From Wuchereria bancrofti (Eukaryota > Nematoda > Chromadorea > Rhabditida > Onchocercidae): a stretch of DNA of 64,000 nt. The stretch is from NCBI GenBank assembly GCA_005281725.1, contig SSBO01000003.1:8850479-8914478 (forward strand), read 5' to 3'. Shown in pieces: positions 1 to 12,964 of the stretch; position 1 is the first letter of the stretch, and the number at the start of each line of letters is the position of its first letter. A model generated the notes under the pieces. It was not told where the DNA came from. It saw only the letters and a program-made list of their open reading frames with translations, and searched no databases. The translations under genes were made by a program, and so were the position numbers.

Positions 1-166
1 TTTATTATTTTTTTTTTTGACATCTTTGCATGAATTTCTTTCAATCTACCTGTAGCTTTTATTTAATGTACTAAAAAAAAGTGAAAGGGAAGAATTATGA
101 TTAGACATTCTTGAACTTGTAATGATACATTTAAAAGCAACTAATTTATATTATTTTGATATTTAG

Positions 167-3100
167 GTACTTCGTCATCCTGATCATTATATTTCATCGG
201 GTACATTTTTCTGGGCTCATCACGAAAAGTTAATCGTTATTGATCAGCTTATAGCATTTGTTGGTGGTGTTGATTTGTGTTTTGGTCGTTGGGATGATTG
301 TCGTCATAAATTGGCTGATTGTGGTTCGGTAAAAATTTCCGAACAGCAAAGTGTTCCTTCAGGTGGTGATTTTTCCATGGTTTGTTTTGGTCTACTTTCA
401 CTTTTTTTTTGTATTAATCAGAAAAATACAGCTTGTAGCTTCAAAGTATCAGAACGCTTATCCCACTATTTCAAGTGAGATATTAAAATGATTGTAGAAA
501 AGATTGTAACTTAAGGTAATTGTGAATAATTTGCTAGTTAAGATATTCGATCATAACGTCCAATCATTTTGAAACTAAAAATCGCTATCGAAGATCGAAC
601 GAATCACTACTGTGTTTAGCAGTATTAAATTTCTGAGTTCTTGAGCAGGTGCTCTCGTCGAGATTCTATATATGAATCTTTGGCTTTAATATCATTCAGG
701 TAGATGTGTGATTTGTAAATATGTATTTCTGAGGTATGATTAAAGTGAACGAGAATACAAAATGTGTTAAATTTATCATTTCAGCTTTAAAATAAATTTC
801 CAGGAGAAAGAAATGAATTTTCAGGATAAATTTCCATTCGAGTCTTTTCATTTCAGGTGAAAAGTGTTAGACGGATTGTGACAGCACCTGGAATAATGTC
901 ACCTATTGGATTGGAGGAAAATAAAGAGGCGACAAAGAAAACTGACGGGTACGATGAAATTGACAGATCGAATGATTTCATTGATGAAGAAACTGGAAGA
1001 ATCAAAAAAACCAAAACAAAGAATGTACAGAGATATTCAACAAATTTTGCTAAATGGAAACAGCACAAAAAAAGTCTACGTAATGAAGGTAAATTTAGTT
1101 ATTTTGCCCTAAAACGATTGAAGCAAAGCATATTTTTCTTTATTCATCTATGCATCTTTCATTTATTTTTATTTTATTTTTTTGTTTGTTTGTTTGTTTT
1201 CTTTGCTTTGCTTGCCGTATGTGTAACATTTAGTTGTATTTTTGCAATGTATACAGTATTTAATAGGCTTGAAAGATTTTTCTTGTGCTTTTTACTGTGC
1301 ATGCATTTATCTTATCACTACCACTTTTTTTTTTTTTAATTTGTTTATTTTTAAATAACTGTATTGATTTTTACTTAGTTTTTCAGAGTTTTCGCATTTC
1401 AAAATGGGTTATTAATTTTGTAATTTATTTGGCTTAATGTAGATAGTGTATCAGTTTAATTTTGTATCAGTGATTAAGATTAAGTAGCTTTAATTCATGT
1501 TTAATTTTTTTTTATTCGTATCACAGATAATCACAGATTAAGAGACAAATAGAAAAAAAGAAAAGAGTATGCATTGCTGCAAGTGCTGATGAAATAAATG
1601 ATCTGAAGAAGCGACAGAGTAATTTACTTTTTAATATTTAGGTGATTATGAAACACGGCGGAAGTTAACTGAACACAGTCATGTCATTCTGTCAGTGGTT
1701 AAACATACACAAACTGTGATAAGAAGGTCAAAATCAACAGCTGGGACACCACCCATTGAAATGCTAAATATGAATGCTGAAAGAATGGATATTCATGATG
1801 CAATGGATAAATATAAGGTATTTTCTTGAGAATGCTATGGTTTTACATAAAGAAAGATTGACGTTACACGTAAGTTACACTTTGATTATGTCTCATATCT
1901 TTGCATCTCTTCTATTATCATCTGCAAGCTTGCAGTTGAATGTATCATAAATCTTGGTAAAAAAAAATAATTAGCATTTTAATTGTTCATATATTTCGAT
2001 GTTATTTAAGTATTACTCGAGGATAAATACTTGTTTAATGTTATGCATAAGTTTTGCTAGGAAGATGGAAATATAAGTGAAAATTTATATAAATTTCACT
2101 TGAGAGTAGGCATTAGTTGTTGAGCTTGATCTATATGTATGATTTGATCAGTATAATACATACATATATTTGTAATAAAAAAGTAAAGTTTTTCTTTTTT
2201 CTAAGGCTTATGTACATAGTGGAAAAGCGGAAGTGGCAAAACACAATGCTGAGAGGAAATCAACACCGCCACCACAACGTAAGATATTGTCAAAAGTAGC
2301 ACATAGCTTAAAACCATCATCAGCTAAGAAGCATTGGCAAAAAGTTAAACAGGAAACAACTCGATATGATTTAAGGTAAATTTTAAGATATTTTTAAATT
2401 GTTTGTCATTTAATTGTAATTTGTGAAAGATTAGTGGAATATAGATTAGTGCAACATTTTGAGTTATGACTTTTTTTTTTTTTTTTTTTTGACAACATTA
2501 TGATGTTTTTTGCAAAAAATTTGAAATCTACAAAAATTTTTTATCTGATTATAAATTAATCAATTGAAAATTATGAACAAGATGATGACATTTACAGATA
2601 TATGGAATTGCACGATCAAAACGAAAAAATTCGTGCAATGGAAGAACTTATGACAGGTGCTGGAAAATTATGGGTTGGGAAAGACTATGCAAATTTCATT
2701 CATAAGGATTTTGTTGAACTCGATATGCCATTCCATGGTGTGTTGATATTTTTTATCGTATTTAAGATAATTATTTCTCAGATCAGTTAATATTTTTTCA
2801 TATAAATATTGGTGGAAGTACGACAGAGTTAATTGTAATCTTTTCAACTTTAATTTTATGTTTTTGGTAATGTTCAACCATGCACCGAAGTAAACCACGG
2901 ATGAATCTTATGGTAGTGATTCTTAGATTCCAATCTTCAAATCCATTAATTGTTGTTGCTTTTCATGACGAAATGTTTAAATTAGAATTTCGGAATAATC
3001 TCTTATTAGATTCGAAAAAAAAATGGTAGCAAAGATTTGAAAATAGATGAGATTGATCGTTTGAAATTATAGGATAGTTTTAAAAAAATTGTTTTACTTT

Positions 3101-6100
3101 TATGCTTAGGATAAAATATAATTTACCTGGCAGTCTAGTTGTAAGTAACTTAGAAATTGACATATTACTAGGTTCTTGATAATCGATATACTACTAAATC
3201 ATTGGCTAAAATCAAAAGAAGTCAAATTACTAATTAGCCAAACAATTAATTAATCATTAGGCACATGGAACTGGTATTTCTGGTTTATTTGGCAAATAAT
3301 TAATTGCTGAATTATTGCATAACAAATTCTTTGATTGTCTTTGATTTTGAAAGATTTAAACATATGAATATTAGACGGATTATCCTGGACGTATCATTAA
3401 TTTTTTAGATTTTATCGATAGAAATGTGACTCCACGGATGCCTTGGCATGATATTCATGCTTGCACATATGGTAGTGCTGCACGTGATATTGCTCGACAC
3501 TTTATTCAGAGATGGAATGCAACTAAGGTATTATTCTTTCTTGATTCTAAAAATCAATTCTAATAAAGTCCTAATTTTTTTTTTTGTGAAGTCAGAATTA
3601 CTTAGAAATCTTAGATTTTTAAAATCTTCAACACTTGTTTGTTTGAAGCATTTCATTTATTATTTTACAGACGGAAAAATCCAAAGAATTGAAGCAGTAT
3701 CCGTTTTTGCTACCTAAATGTTATGATACCATTAAAGTACCACGCGTCCTAGAAGCATATAGTAGCTTAGCTGATGTGCAAATTTTACGTTCAATTTCTA
3801 AATGGTCATCACTTATCAACCGTACAGAAGACAGCATTCAACAGGTATCATTTATTAATAATTTCTTTTTTCTCTTTTTTTTTAAAACAGAGATTGCGAA
3901 TAGGGACTATTTAGTTTTGCTGATAACAGTGCAAACTATCGTTATTGATAGCAATGAAAATTTGCAATATTTGCAAGAAAGTAGTGGAATGCAAATTAAG
4001 CTTGAAATTTTAAAATTAATTCTTCTCTAATGTAGTGTGATAGATGAGAAAAATGCTGTATGAATTTTAATCAGTGCGTGAGCTTAGAATTTAATGAATG
4101 CGTGAGTTTAATATTTAGTGAAGATGACGAATTTCTGTAATCAACTGCATCTTACAGGCATACCTCTCTCTTATTGCAAATGCGCAGCATTATATTTATA
4201 TTGAAAATCAATTTTTTATTTCCACTGTTGATAGCGATGATGTGAGAAATGAAATTTGCAAAGTACTTTGCGAACGAATCAAACGGGCTTATAAGTGAGT
4301 AATGGAAATTTCCTTGGATATTTTCATTTTTTTTTTTTAGTCTTAGAGTTTAATTGGATTTCAAATCAAGTGACTTTCAGTTTCTTAAATGTTTTTAGTC
4401 AGGTTGCAGTTCTGATTGAAGATCATTTGTTTCAGTGAACAAACAAAATTTCGGGTATACATAATGGTGCCATTGCTTCCCGGCTTTGAAGGTGATATTG
4501 GTGCACCAGGTGGTTCAGCATTACAAGCTGTTTTACACTGGACTTATAAATCACTTTCCCGAGGACCTGATTCGTTGATCGAAAGTCTTAAAAGATTTGT
4601 GCCCGATCCGATGGAATATATTCATATTGGTTCTTTACGCACTTACGAAATTCTTTCTGGCAAATTGGTTAGGATGAGATTTTCATGATAGAAAGAAGTT
4701 TTATCTCGTTTATCAGATAATCAGTTGATGTCTCACATATTCAGAGAAAAAGAAACATACTTTTAAAGAATATATTTTTTTAAAAAACATACTAAAAAGG
4801 ACATATTTTCTTGGTACTGTATATAGGTGATGTAGCTGGGATCATTAGAAAAAAAAGATCAAAGGCTGAAATAATTATTCCACATCTTTATTTGCGTTGT
4901 TCTCGGTGATCCAAAAAAAAAATTTTTTTTTTTAATAGAAATTTATGTAAGAGCCTTGAAATGCCTTAAAATAAATTTGCTGAATTCTCTTGAATAGCAG
5001 GTCATAATAAACAAATTTTTCTTTTCCAGCTAACCGAACTAATTTACATCCATTGTAAATTAATGATCGTGGATGATCGATATGTGATTATTGGATCAGC
5101 GAACATAAATGATCGTTCACAAATTGGTAATAGAGATTCAGAAGTAAGGATCACATATGATTCTTTTATTGCTTTTTAATTTTTCAAATTTCAGAATACT
5201 ATTGTGATAAGGAAATGCAAGTTTAAGTTGAAATACATTTTTATTGATTTTTGTACTTTTAAACGTTGTAAGGCAGTGGAAAAACCGAAAGAGCAGTCAT
5301 ATAATATATTCATTATATGGTGTTAGCATTACATTTTAATAATCTGATCGGATTTTTCTACTGCAGAATTCATCGAACAACCATACAGTTCTGATATTTA
5401 AGTTATTAAAATGAGCTGTCAATTAATGTTGAAATAAATGAGTCATGTATATAAATGAATTTAATAGTATGTAATCATTATGAATTTGTTACTTATTGAT
5501 TCTGATTATTAATAACATCTTTTTTTTTTTTCTAAAACAGGTTTGTATTCTTGTCAAAGACTGCGAGAATGTTTCATCTCGAATGAACGGAAAACCATAT
5601 GATGCGGGTAAATTTGCGTTCAGTTTACGTAAGACATTGATGAAGGTTAGTTATTAACAAACTTTATAACTTTTTTTTATGTTGTAAAATATCGCTAATT
5701 TTAAAAAGTACAACCAATCTATTCAGTTTACTTTAAGGCTAACTGAATGAATGTTTGGTTTTTAACGGTTATAAGTGTCTCAGTAACTATATTAATTTTT
5801 TATGTTCTTATATGAAGCATGAAAATAGTTGTATTTAGGTGGTTAAAAAGTCCATATAGACAATTGTTTGTTGTTGTAGTTGGTGTTTTTTTTTTCTGAT
5901 ATATTTTTCTGATATATGAAAGATAATCCTTGTTGTTCAGCTCTATTTCATATTACTTTTAAAAAGAACTAGTACAAAAAGTATTATATAATTTGATAGG
6001 AGCATCTTGGTTTATTGCCGGAACAAAAAAGAAAACCACCAAAAAGAAAAATTGATGTGGTTGATCCTGTTGCTGATTCGTTTTTTGTTGGTACATGGGG

Positions 6101-6578
6101 AGCTATTGCAAAAAAGAATACAGAAATATTTGAAAAAGTATGAATTTTCCATTATGAGAATTGAATTGCATTAGACTAAATTTAAACACGTTTTACCGCT
6201 TCCATTGAATTTTAGATTTACCAAGATTTAAAGTTGTAAAAATACGTTAGTGTATTTCAGTCATTCATTTCTAAAATAGTTTTTTATCGTGTTTTTTATT
6301 TGTTTTATCGTTTTTTTTTTCATTTAAGAAATGGTTAATTTAAAATTTTATAGGTCTTCAATGTTATTCCAACAGATAAGTTGAAAGATTTCGTAGAAGT
6401 ACAAATGCATGTTGCGAAAACACCATTAAGTGAAACTGTCCCACAGGTGGCAGAGGAATATCTTCGTGATTTAATTGGTAATCTTGTGGAATTTCCATTA
6501 AATTTTCTTGTTAATGCTAATCTTGCTCCAGGTTTTGCATCTAAAGAAGGTATTGTACCGTCATCGGTTTTTACATAA
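167..6578 (+). CDS. pld-1: Phospholipase D, PLD1 type (partial, C-terminal 724 aa)
   Basis: Hydrolyses phosphatidylcholine to phosphatidic acid and choline at membranes. Thirteen coding exons are visible: 167-379, 857-1088, 1642-1817, 2206-2375, 2598-2737, 3409-3527, 3671-3844, 4158-4294, 4436-4667, 5030-5143, 5541-5645, 6000-6137 and 6354-6578. All join in phase. The first visible exon has HKD motif 1 (HHEKLIVID) followed by [17 protein letters not shown] motif 2 (HCKLMIVDD) is followed by [14 protein letters not shown] in exon 5030-5143. PLD1 landmarks between them include [25 protein letters not shown] and [10 protein letters not shown]. The C-terminus ([10 protein letters not shown]) matches the family end, so both catalytic half-sites are kept. 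The N-terminal PX/PH region lies outside the window. A poorly conserved basic linker (about residues 72-215 of the visible part) separates the two halves, as in PLD1. Symbol follows the C. elegans orthologue. Confidence 0.95.
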
Positions 6579-7838
6579 TTGATTCAGTTTTACTGCAATT
6601 TCTAATTTTGAGTTATTGCTGATCAATATATTTCTTTTTTTTTCTTTGCCGAAACAAGGATAAACATGAACTTGTATGTTTGCTACGATAAGCTAAGCTT
6701 CCTTCTCATTTTCATATTTTATTCATGGCTTTTTTGTATATTTTCATTTTACTGCAAAATCTCGATGTTTTTTTTTCGATTCCTAACGTTTTTTGCATTA
6801 TTTTTCTTCCTTTTTAAATTTCGAGTAGAATGGACTCATCAGTACTTTACACCATGTATTTCATACACTTCATACATTTACAGCTTCTTTGATTTTTCAG
6901 TTTAACGAACTTCTAAATTTCTAATTTCTCTTTAAATGTCAGAATGTTATTGTTTAGGTTTTTGTTTTCCTCTTTATTCTTTTGCTCTGACTGTGATTTT
7001 CTCTTCCATAAATTTTTTAATTATGTATTCTTCATTTTTTGTCTTTCTCAGATTTTTTCAAAAGTTTTTGTGAATTTTGCTTCAGATTTCCAGTTTCTTT
7101 ATCATTTGAGGTGTATGATTATCAAGTTTACTTCGTCAAATCTTTTTATATCGTGATATATGTATATACTTTTTTCTATTCTAAATTAGCTAGTATCCGT
7201 CCTCTCAATTGTATATAATTTCTACTTTTAGTAATTCAGTCTAAGTTTTAATTGTAAGCAATTTAGCTTTTATTTAGATAAGTTCAAAACTTGACAGATT
7301 GTATTTTTGCTCCAATATTTATTATTTTTTTTTTCATGGTATGTGTCTTCTCATTATTAATTGTATTAATTGTATTGAATTTATTGCATAAAAATTGCTT
7401 ATTTTAAGATTTTTTTGACAAAGCATTCTTGGTGAAAGTAATCCAGACTAAGTTATCTCATCGATACATCATCCATTATTATAATGTTGAGCATATTAAG
7501 ATCTGTATGAGCTGTTCAAACTAAATTTAGGAAAGTATTTGATCAGAATCAAGAAACTAATCCATGTAATTATTTGTTACGGGCCATTTGATAGAAGTAG
7601 CTGGAATTTGAATTTATCTAACAAGCAGATATCGCATTCGGCAATAACATTTATTTCCTGAGACAATAAGCATAGACTTACTTTCCGATTATTTCTACGA
7701 TTTATCTGACTGCATGGAGCTGTGAAATTTTTTTCATTTATCGAAGTTATATGACATCAAATTGAGGAACTAATCGCTTATAAAAACGAGAGCTGTTGTG
7801 AAGTTTGAAGGGTTACTATCTTATGTAAAACGACCAAA
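6579..7838. other. Intergenic, T-rich, PLD to PRRC1
   Basis: No gene is supported here. The first 600 bases are T-rich on the plus strand and give only short hydrophobic, Phe-rich open frames typical of low-complexity sequence. The last 100 bases should include the PRRC1 promoter or 5' UTR. Confidence 0.6.
7779..7786 (+). promoter_or_regulatory. TATA-like box upstream of PRRC1
   Basis: TATAAAAA lies about 53 bases before the PRRC1 start codon. In this A+T-rich background the match could be chance. No clear trans-splice acceptor is visible between it and the ATG. Confidence 0.25.
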
Positions 7839-10741
7839 ATGAGTTCATCTCCTGGTGGACTGGAAGGTTAGTAATTACTCTATATTCTTAACATATCCAA
7901 ACTGAAAGAGAAAGATCATTTAGTGTTTAGTGTTTACAGTTTCTGATACAATTTGTTAGTTTTGTCGTATTAATAGATTTTATTGTATCAGCTCGTTGAG
8001 AAGGCAGAAATTTTATTAAATACATCTTACATTTGAAACTTTATCTAGGTTCTATTAGTACTTCCGTTTATGATCTATTTGGAATTAGCTATTTCGAAAA
8101 CACTATGATTTATATAAGTTTTCAAGTGTTACTTCATTTAGAACTCTAGATTCTAAATCTGAACAAGTCAGTGAAAGAAGAACCAATAATGAGTATTAAA
8201 AACAAGGATTTAAATTTTGGATGAAAGATTTTCAATTGTTACACCAAAGGAAATGTCAATTATTTTATGTGGAACAGCAGATGCAAATCATTTCAGGTAA
8301 TTTCCCGCCACCACCGTCAGAATTACCATCATTTTACATGCAGCAAAAGCAAACAGCATTTTTTCCACCGGTACCACCTCAGTTACATCCTCCACTGGAA
8401 TCACTTGCAACAACTCTTCCTTGTACCGTAACAAATTCAGAAGTACCAACAACCACATTTCCAATTCTTCCTCCATCCAACTTTCCACCTCCGCCGTCTA
8501 ATTTTACACTGCCATCGATGCAATTCGTAGCATCATCAACATCTCCATCTCTCTCCGTTCCGTCATCCTGTGCAGTTCCGGTGACGGAACAAGCTTCGGT
8601 GATAGTTCCATCGGAAAGTCATGATGCTACTACTACTACTACTGCTGCTGCTGCTACTACTACTACTATCACTGCTGCAGATATACCAGTAACTTTACAT
8701 CAAGCAGTATCTTCAACACCAATATCGCCGCCGATAGCTGTATCAGCTGCTCAAATGATCATTCCAATGAATGTACAAGAAACGGAGCAAACGATATCAG
8801 AAATAAATGATGAATCGGAAAAGATGGGTGTATTTAATTGGTTTCAACAAGCTGTGCAACAATCACAATTCTTATCCAAAATGGCTAGCAAAGCTAAGGT
8901 TTGTTGATACTGTTAAAAACGAACACTAAAATGAAATGAAACGAAAAAGTAGAGAAATTAGACAGGAATCACTGAAGACCTTATTGATAAAATCTGTAAA
9001 ATTCATCACTTAGAGCTATGCAAGGCTGTGAATAATTTATTTTATCCAAAATAATTAGAAGCAACATATATTTTTCTCTGTGCTTGCACTAAACCTTGCT
9101 TTTGTCTTACTATTACTACTCTTGTACGGACTTATTCCTTTTCATTTTAATAAAAATGACGAAACTTTAAGATTTTAGGAAGGAATGGATTCGGTATTAA
9201 CAGTACTAGATCCCGGGATGCGAGATTTCCTGAATGGTAGTGATGTGCTGCATGCTGTTATATTATGCTACGCTAGTAAACAGATTGTTGATGCTATTAA
9301 GCATGGCCTACTTCAAACATTTAGTGAAATAACATTTGACGAAATAACCGCAAAAGCGGAACTTCCTATTAATATTCAGATTATTGGATATGAATCGGCT
9401 TGGAAGGTTAGTCATCAGTATCAATGTTATGTTGAGATATTTCTTATCAAAACAAATCTGTAGGTGGTTAAGTAAGAAACATATGCTGGAATTGCATTTT
9501 TTCAAATTTCCTACTCATTTAATTATTGTATTGTTATTACAATTATTTAGAAAACATCACTTCTTTTCTATTTACAAAATAGTGTACTTCTAAGGCATCT
9601 TATGCAAGTATATTTACAACTGTTAAGTTTCTATTAATTCTTTTCCTTTCTTATTTATTTACCTCTTTTCATTTGCATACTCATTAATTTATACTTACCA
9701 AAATTACTACTTATTCCCAGCAGCATAAATTTGCATTCTTCAGAAAGTAAAGGAACGTTTGGCTAGCCTTCGAAATAGTAATACTATTAGTCCGGAGACA
9801 ACTTTATTCATTATACAACCATTTTTGTATCAAGTTGATGATTGTTGGTTTGATACTGCTTTAATACTAGCTCAGGTATGTTATTGTTCTTTCTTAAATT
9901 TTCACTTAAGTAAAAATTCTGTTTAACGTATGAATTTTCATGTTTTCTTAACTCAGAGTATTTCCTTTCAAGGTTAAATGCTAATTTTTCATGAATTTTT
10001 GTTAATTGGTGAATTATCTATGTCCGATTTTATCAGTTCCTTATTTTGTTAATTCTTTAAAACAAACTTTTATACAGTAAATTTTATTACAGAAAGGAGA
10101 TGTTGAAGTTAGTGTATTTATACAAGCAACACAGGTTGATGCTGACGTGATTGCTACACTTCAGGTATTGTTGGAATCTTTTTCATTGTTACTTGCATTA
10201 ATTTATTTTCATCCTTTTATTAACTTCTAATTCACGTGTAACATTTTGCATTACACGTGAAACTAGCTGCATTCTTTCATTTTATATTTTAGATGTTATA
10301 AAATATAATCTAATGTAATACTCGCAACATCAGATAAGTCATATATTTGCTCCACGATAATGTGTAGAGCATTTCTTACATTTGTAGTAATTCAGCCTTT
10401 TTTAAGTAAGTTTATTGTCGCCTTTTGGAGAAAAGAAAGAACAATGAAACAAAGAGAGAAATGAGTTTAGAATTTGTTTGAATACTTTTGAGAAGTTTTG
10501 AAAAATTAATTTAATTTTTTTTTTTTTTTTTTTGCAGAAACATACACCAAAGGATTATGCAAGTGATGCATTTGCCACCACAGTTGGTTATGCATATGCG
10601 GAAATGTATGGTGGTGATCCGGATGATTGGCAAAGAACTTTTCTTTCATTTTCTTCTACTGAACTCTATCGAGCAGCATCTATTGCACTGGCAGCGAATT
10701 TGAAGCGCATTTTGTCGATGAAGAATTCCTCCAGATCCTAA
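7839..10741 (+). CDS. prrc1: PRRC1 (proline-rich coiled-coil protein 1)
   Basis: Six exons: 7839-7866, 8297-8898, 9179-9406, 9744-9875, 10093-10164 and 10538-10741. They encode 421 aa, against roughly 445 in vertebrates. Residues about 10-195 are rich in Pro, Thr, Ser and Ala, with PPPP runs and a Thr/Ala homopolymeric tract from an ACT/GCT microsatellite near 8632. The conserved C-terminal half starts at [12 protein letters not shown] and contains [55 protein letters not shown] and DDWQRTFL. This half has the Maf/ITPase-like fold described for PRRC1. Family members act at the Golgi and ER exit sites and bind the PKA regulatory subunit (family knowledge). The tiny first exon (MSSSPGGLE) is the least certain part. 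An open frame continuing 5' from the second exon gives an alternative start within the intron. Confidence 0.92.
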
Positions 10742-11447
10742 TAGTATTGTAGGATTTCTTTGTTTATTTTCTATAAACTGAACAAAAAAATTGAGGTTTC
10801 ATTTTAGGTAGCTTTTCCAGTGCTTTACATTATGGATAATTTTTGTCGCTATGATTTATCTACTTATGTATTGTATTAATTAGAGGATTATTAATACTTT
10901 CCTACTATATAAATAATTCTTAAATTGAGACTGAAAACTTGGCAAAATTTCCGTAATCCTAAAGATTTGAAAATTTAAATCAAATGTTAATGGTTAAAAT
11001 GCTAAGTACGAAATTTATAATTTTAATAGGTATCTTCTCTTACTACAATTAAAATGATCTATGTTGCAATATATGTTTCATTTTCCTAGTAAATCCATAA
11101 TTTTTATCAAGAAAGGGAATATAGGCAAAGTGATAATTATTTGTGATATATTAAAGTGATATATTAATTATTTAGTGATAATTAAAGTGATATATTAATT
11201 ATTTATCGGAATAAAAGATTTCATAATAAAAGAAAATTGTCTCACAAAAGTTTATCTTATAATAACAGAATAGTGTACAAAGTAGCAAAAATAAAATGAA
11301 TTGTATGAGCAGTTCGGTCCATTCCGCTTAGTCAGCTGTATAAGATTTAATCTAATCCTGAATGAAAAACAATATTAGGATTTACTAGCAAACAGAAATG
11401 CCGCAAGTAAATTTAAAGTAAAGTCAAATAATATGTTACTACAATTA

Positions 11448-11556
11448 CACTAATTCCAATTTATAAGAACAGACAGTTTGAATCAAGTATATCAATTCCA
11501 ATTTGTGAGAATAGGCGGTTTGAATCAAGTATATCAATTCCAATTTGTGAGAATGG
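11448..11556. repeat. 42-bp tandem repeat, about 2.5 copies
   Basis: Successive copies share the core CAATTCCAATTTGTGAGAA and GGTTTGAATCAAGTATAT with few changes. The unit is 42 bases. Confidence 0.8.
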
Positions 11557-12765
11557 ATGAAGTATATCTTAAAACTATATAGCTTTCATTTTTCCTCCTT
11601 TACCAATTAGCCATCAAAAAATGCAAAATGAAAATTACTTGATGCATGATGGAAAGATTTAATGTTTTAATCAAAAAATGTCATCAATGAAATTAGAAAA
11701 AAATACAAAAATATTGTCATCTGATGGTAATGGTATGTGTATATTTTGGATGTTTTTTGTTCTTTTTTTATGAAGAAAAAGTTCAAATTTTTCTTTTTCC
11801 TAAATGTGAAATAATTTGCAATGCAACCATAATTATTATTCCATTTAGATGAACAAAAAAAAAAAGAAAAAAAAAAACGAAAAATGAAAAGTTTTTATAC
11901 GCAGTAAACATTCTCACGATGATATTTTAAAAAAAAAAAAAGGAAAAAAAAACTTTCCTTTTTATCTTTTCCAATTTTCATTCCATGCATCTATTTAAAT
12001 TTATTGCATTCTTCTGACTTTTTCAAACTCTCAAATTTTGATGTTACCATTGTAATTAAAATTATCGACTAGATTGGTTTAGTATAGATTGGACGAATCA
12101 GTTCAGTTGATTAAATGAAATAATTAATTAAACAAAATGATTTTGATAATATTCAATTTAATTTAACCATCATATTTCTTTAGATGTGTGCAATTTTAAA
12201 TCCTTAATTAATTATAAATTTTTTTGTTTATAACATACCTGAATAGAGCAAAAACACAGTGTTAGTAGTAATTCTGTTTAATTATGCTTTTTTTTTCTTT
12301 TGCTTTATCTTCCTTTTACGATTGATATATTTTAGTTTTTCATATTTTTATGAAATTTGATTAATTATGGAATTATTTTAGATTTAAATAAAATTTATTT
12401 AGTTTATGGTAAATTTTACCTTTCCATGAAATTTTCTTTTTCTTTTCAATATACTATTAGAGCGCTTTTTGTGGATTGAACAAATCTTAATTGTGTATGA
12501 TTTATTATCCTGTTGATCTATTGATATGATTAATTTCATATCAAAATCCAAAAAGTACAAATGTCACATTAGAATTTGAAATATATCAATCTTATAATAA
12601 AATTAAAAAAGTATTAATCTCATATCAAAGTTTATTTAAAAAGTATCAATGTTATACCAGAATCCATCAAAATTTTATCAATTCCTCTGTACCATTTTAA
12701 TCGATTAAATGATTGTTAGATTGTTGTGATTTTAATTCAAAAAATCACATTCGTTTTATCTGAAC

Positions 12766-12766
<1 letters not shown>

Positions 12767-12801
<35 letters not shown>

Positions 12802-12898
12802 TATTATTATTATTGTTATTATTATTATTATTATCATCATCATCACTATTATTATTATTATTATTGATATCATTTATTATTATTGTTGTTGTTTTTAT
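12767..12898. repeat. (ATT)n microsatellite
   Basis: An impure run of ATT with ACT, GTT and ATC variants, 70-200 bases before the bHLH-PAS start codon. The long poly-Leu frame through it is an artefact of the repeat. Confidence 0.9.
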
Positions 12899-12935
12899 TA
12901 GCTCTCTTATCTCTTATCAATAATCAATAAGTGAA

Positions 12936-12944
12936 TAACTTCAG
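12936..12944 (+). promoter_or_regulatory. Putative trans-splice acceptor, bHLH-PAS
   Basis: ATAACTTCAG ends 20 bases before the ATG. It fits a nematode spliced-leader acceptor, but a 5' UTR intron is equally possible. Confidence 0.45.
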
Positions 12945-12964
12945 TCAATAAGTTACATTCAAGA

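Larger units (their letters stand above)
10742..12964. other. Intergenic, PRRC1 to bHLH-PAS
   Basis: A+T-rich sequence with no supported gene. It holds a short 42-bp tandem repeat and a long ATT microsatellite, each listed separately, plus poly-A/poly-T tracts near 11850-11950. Confidence 0.6.

Noticed and set aside
6666..7156. Two Phe-rich hydrophobic frames that look like membrane proteins
   Set aside because: They come from T-rich intergenic DNA and show no conserved motif.
12726..12923. Poly-Leu frames (also at 27708-27914 and 47244-47510)
   Set aside because: These are translations of ATT/AAT microsatellites.
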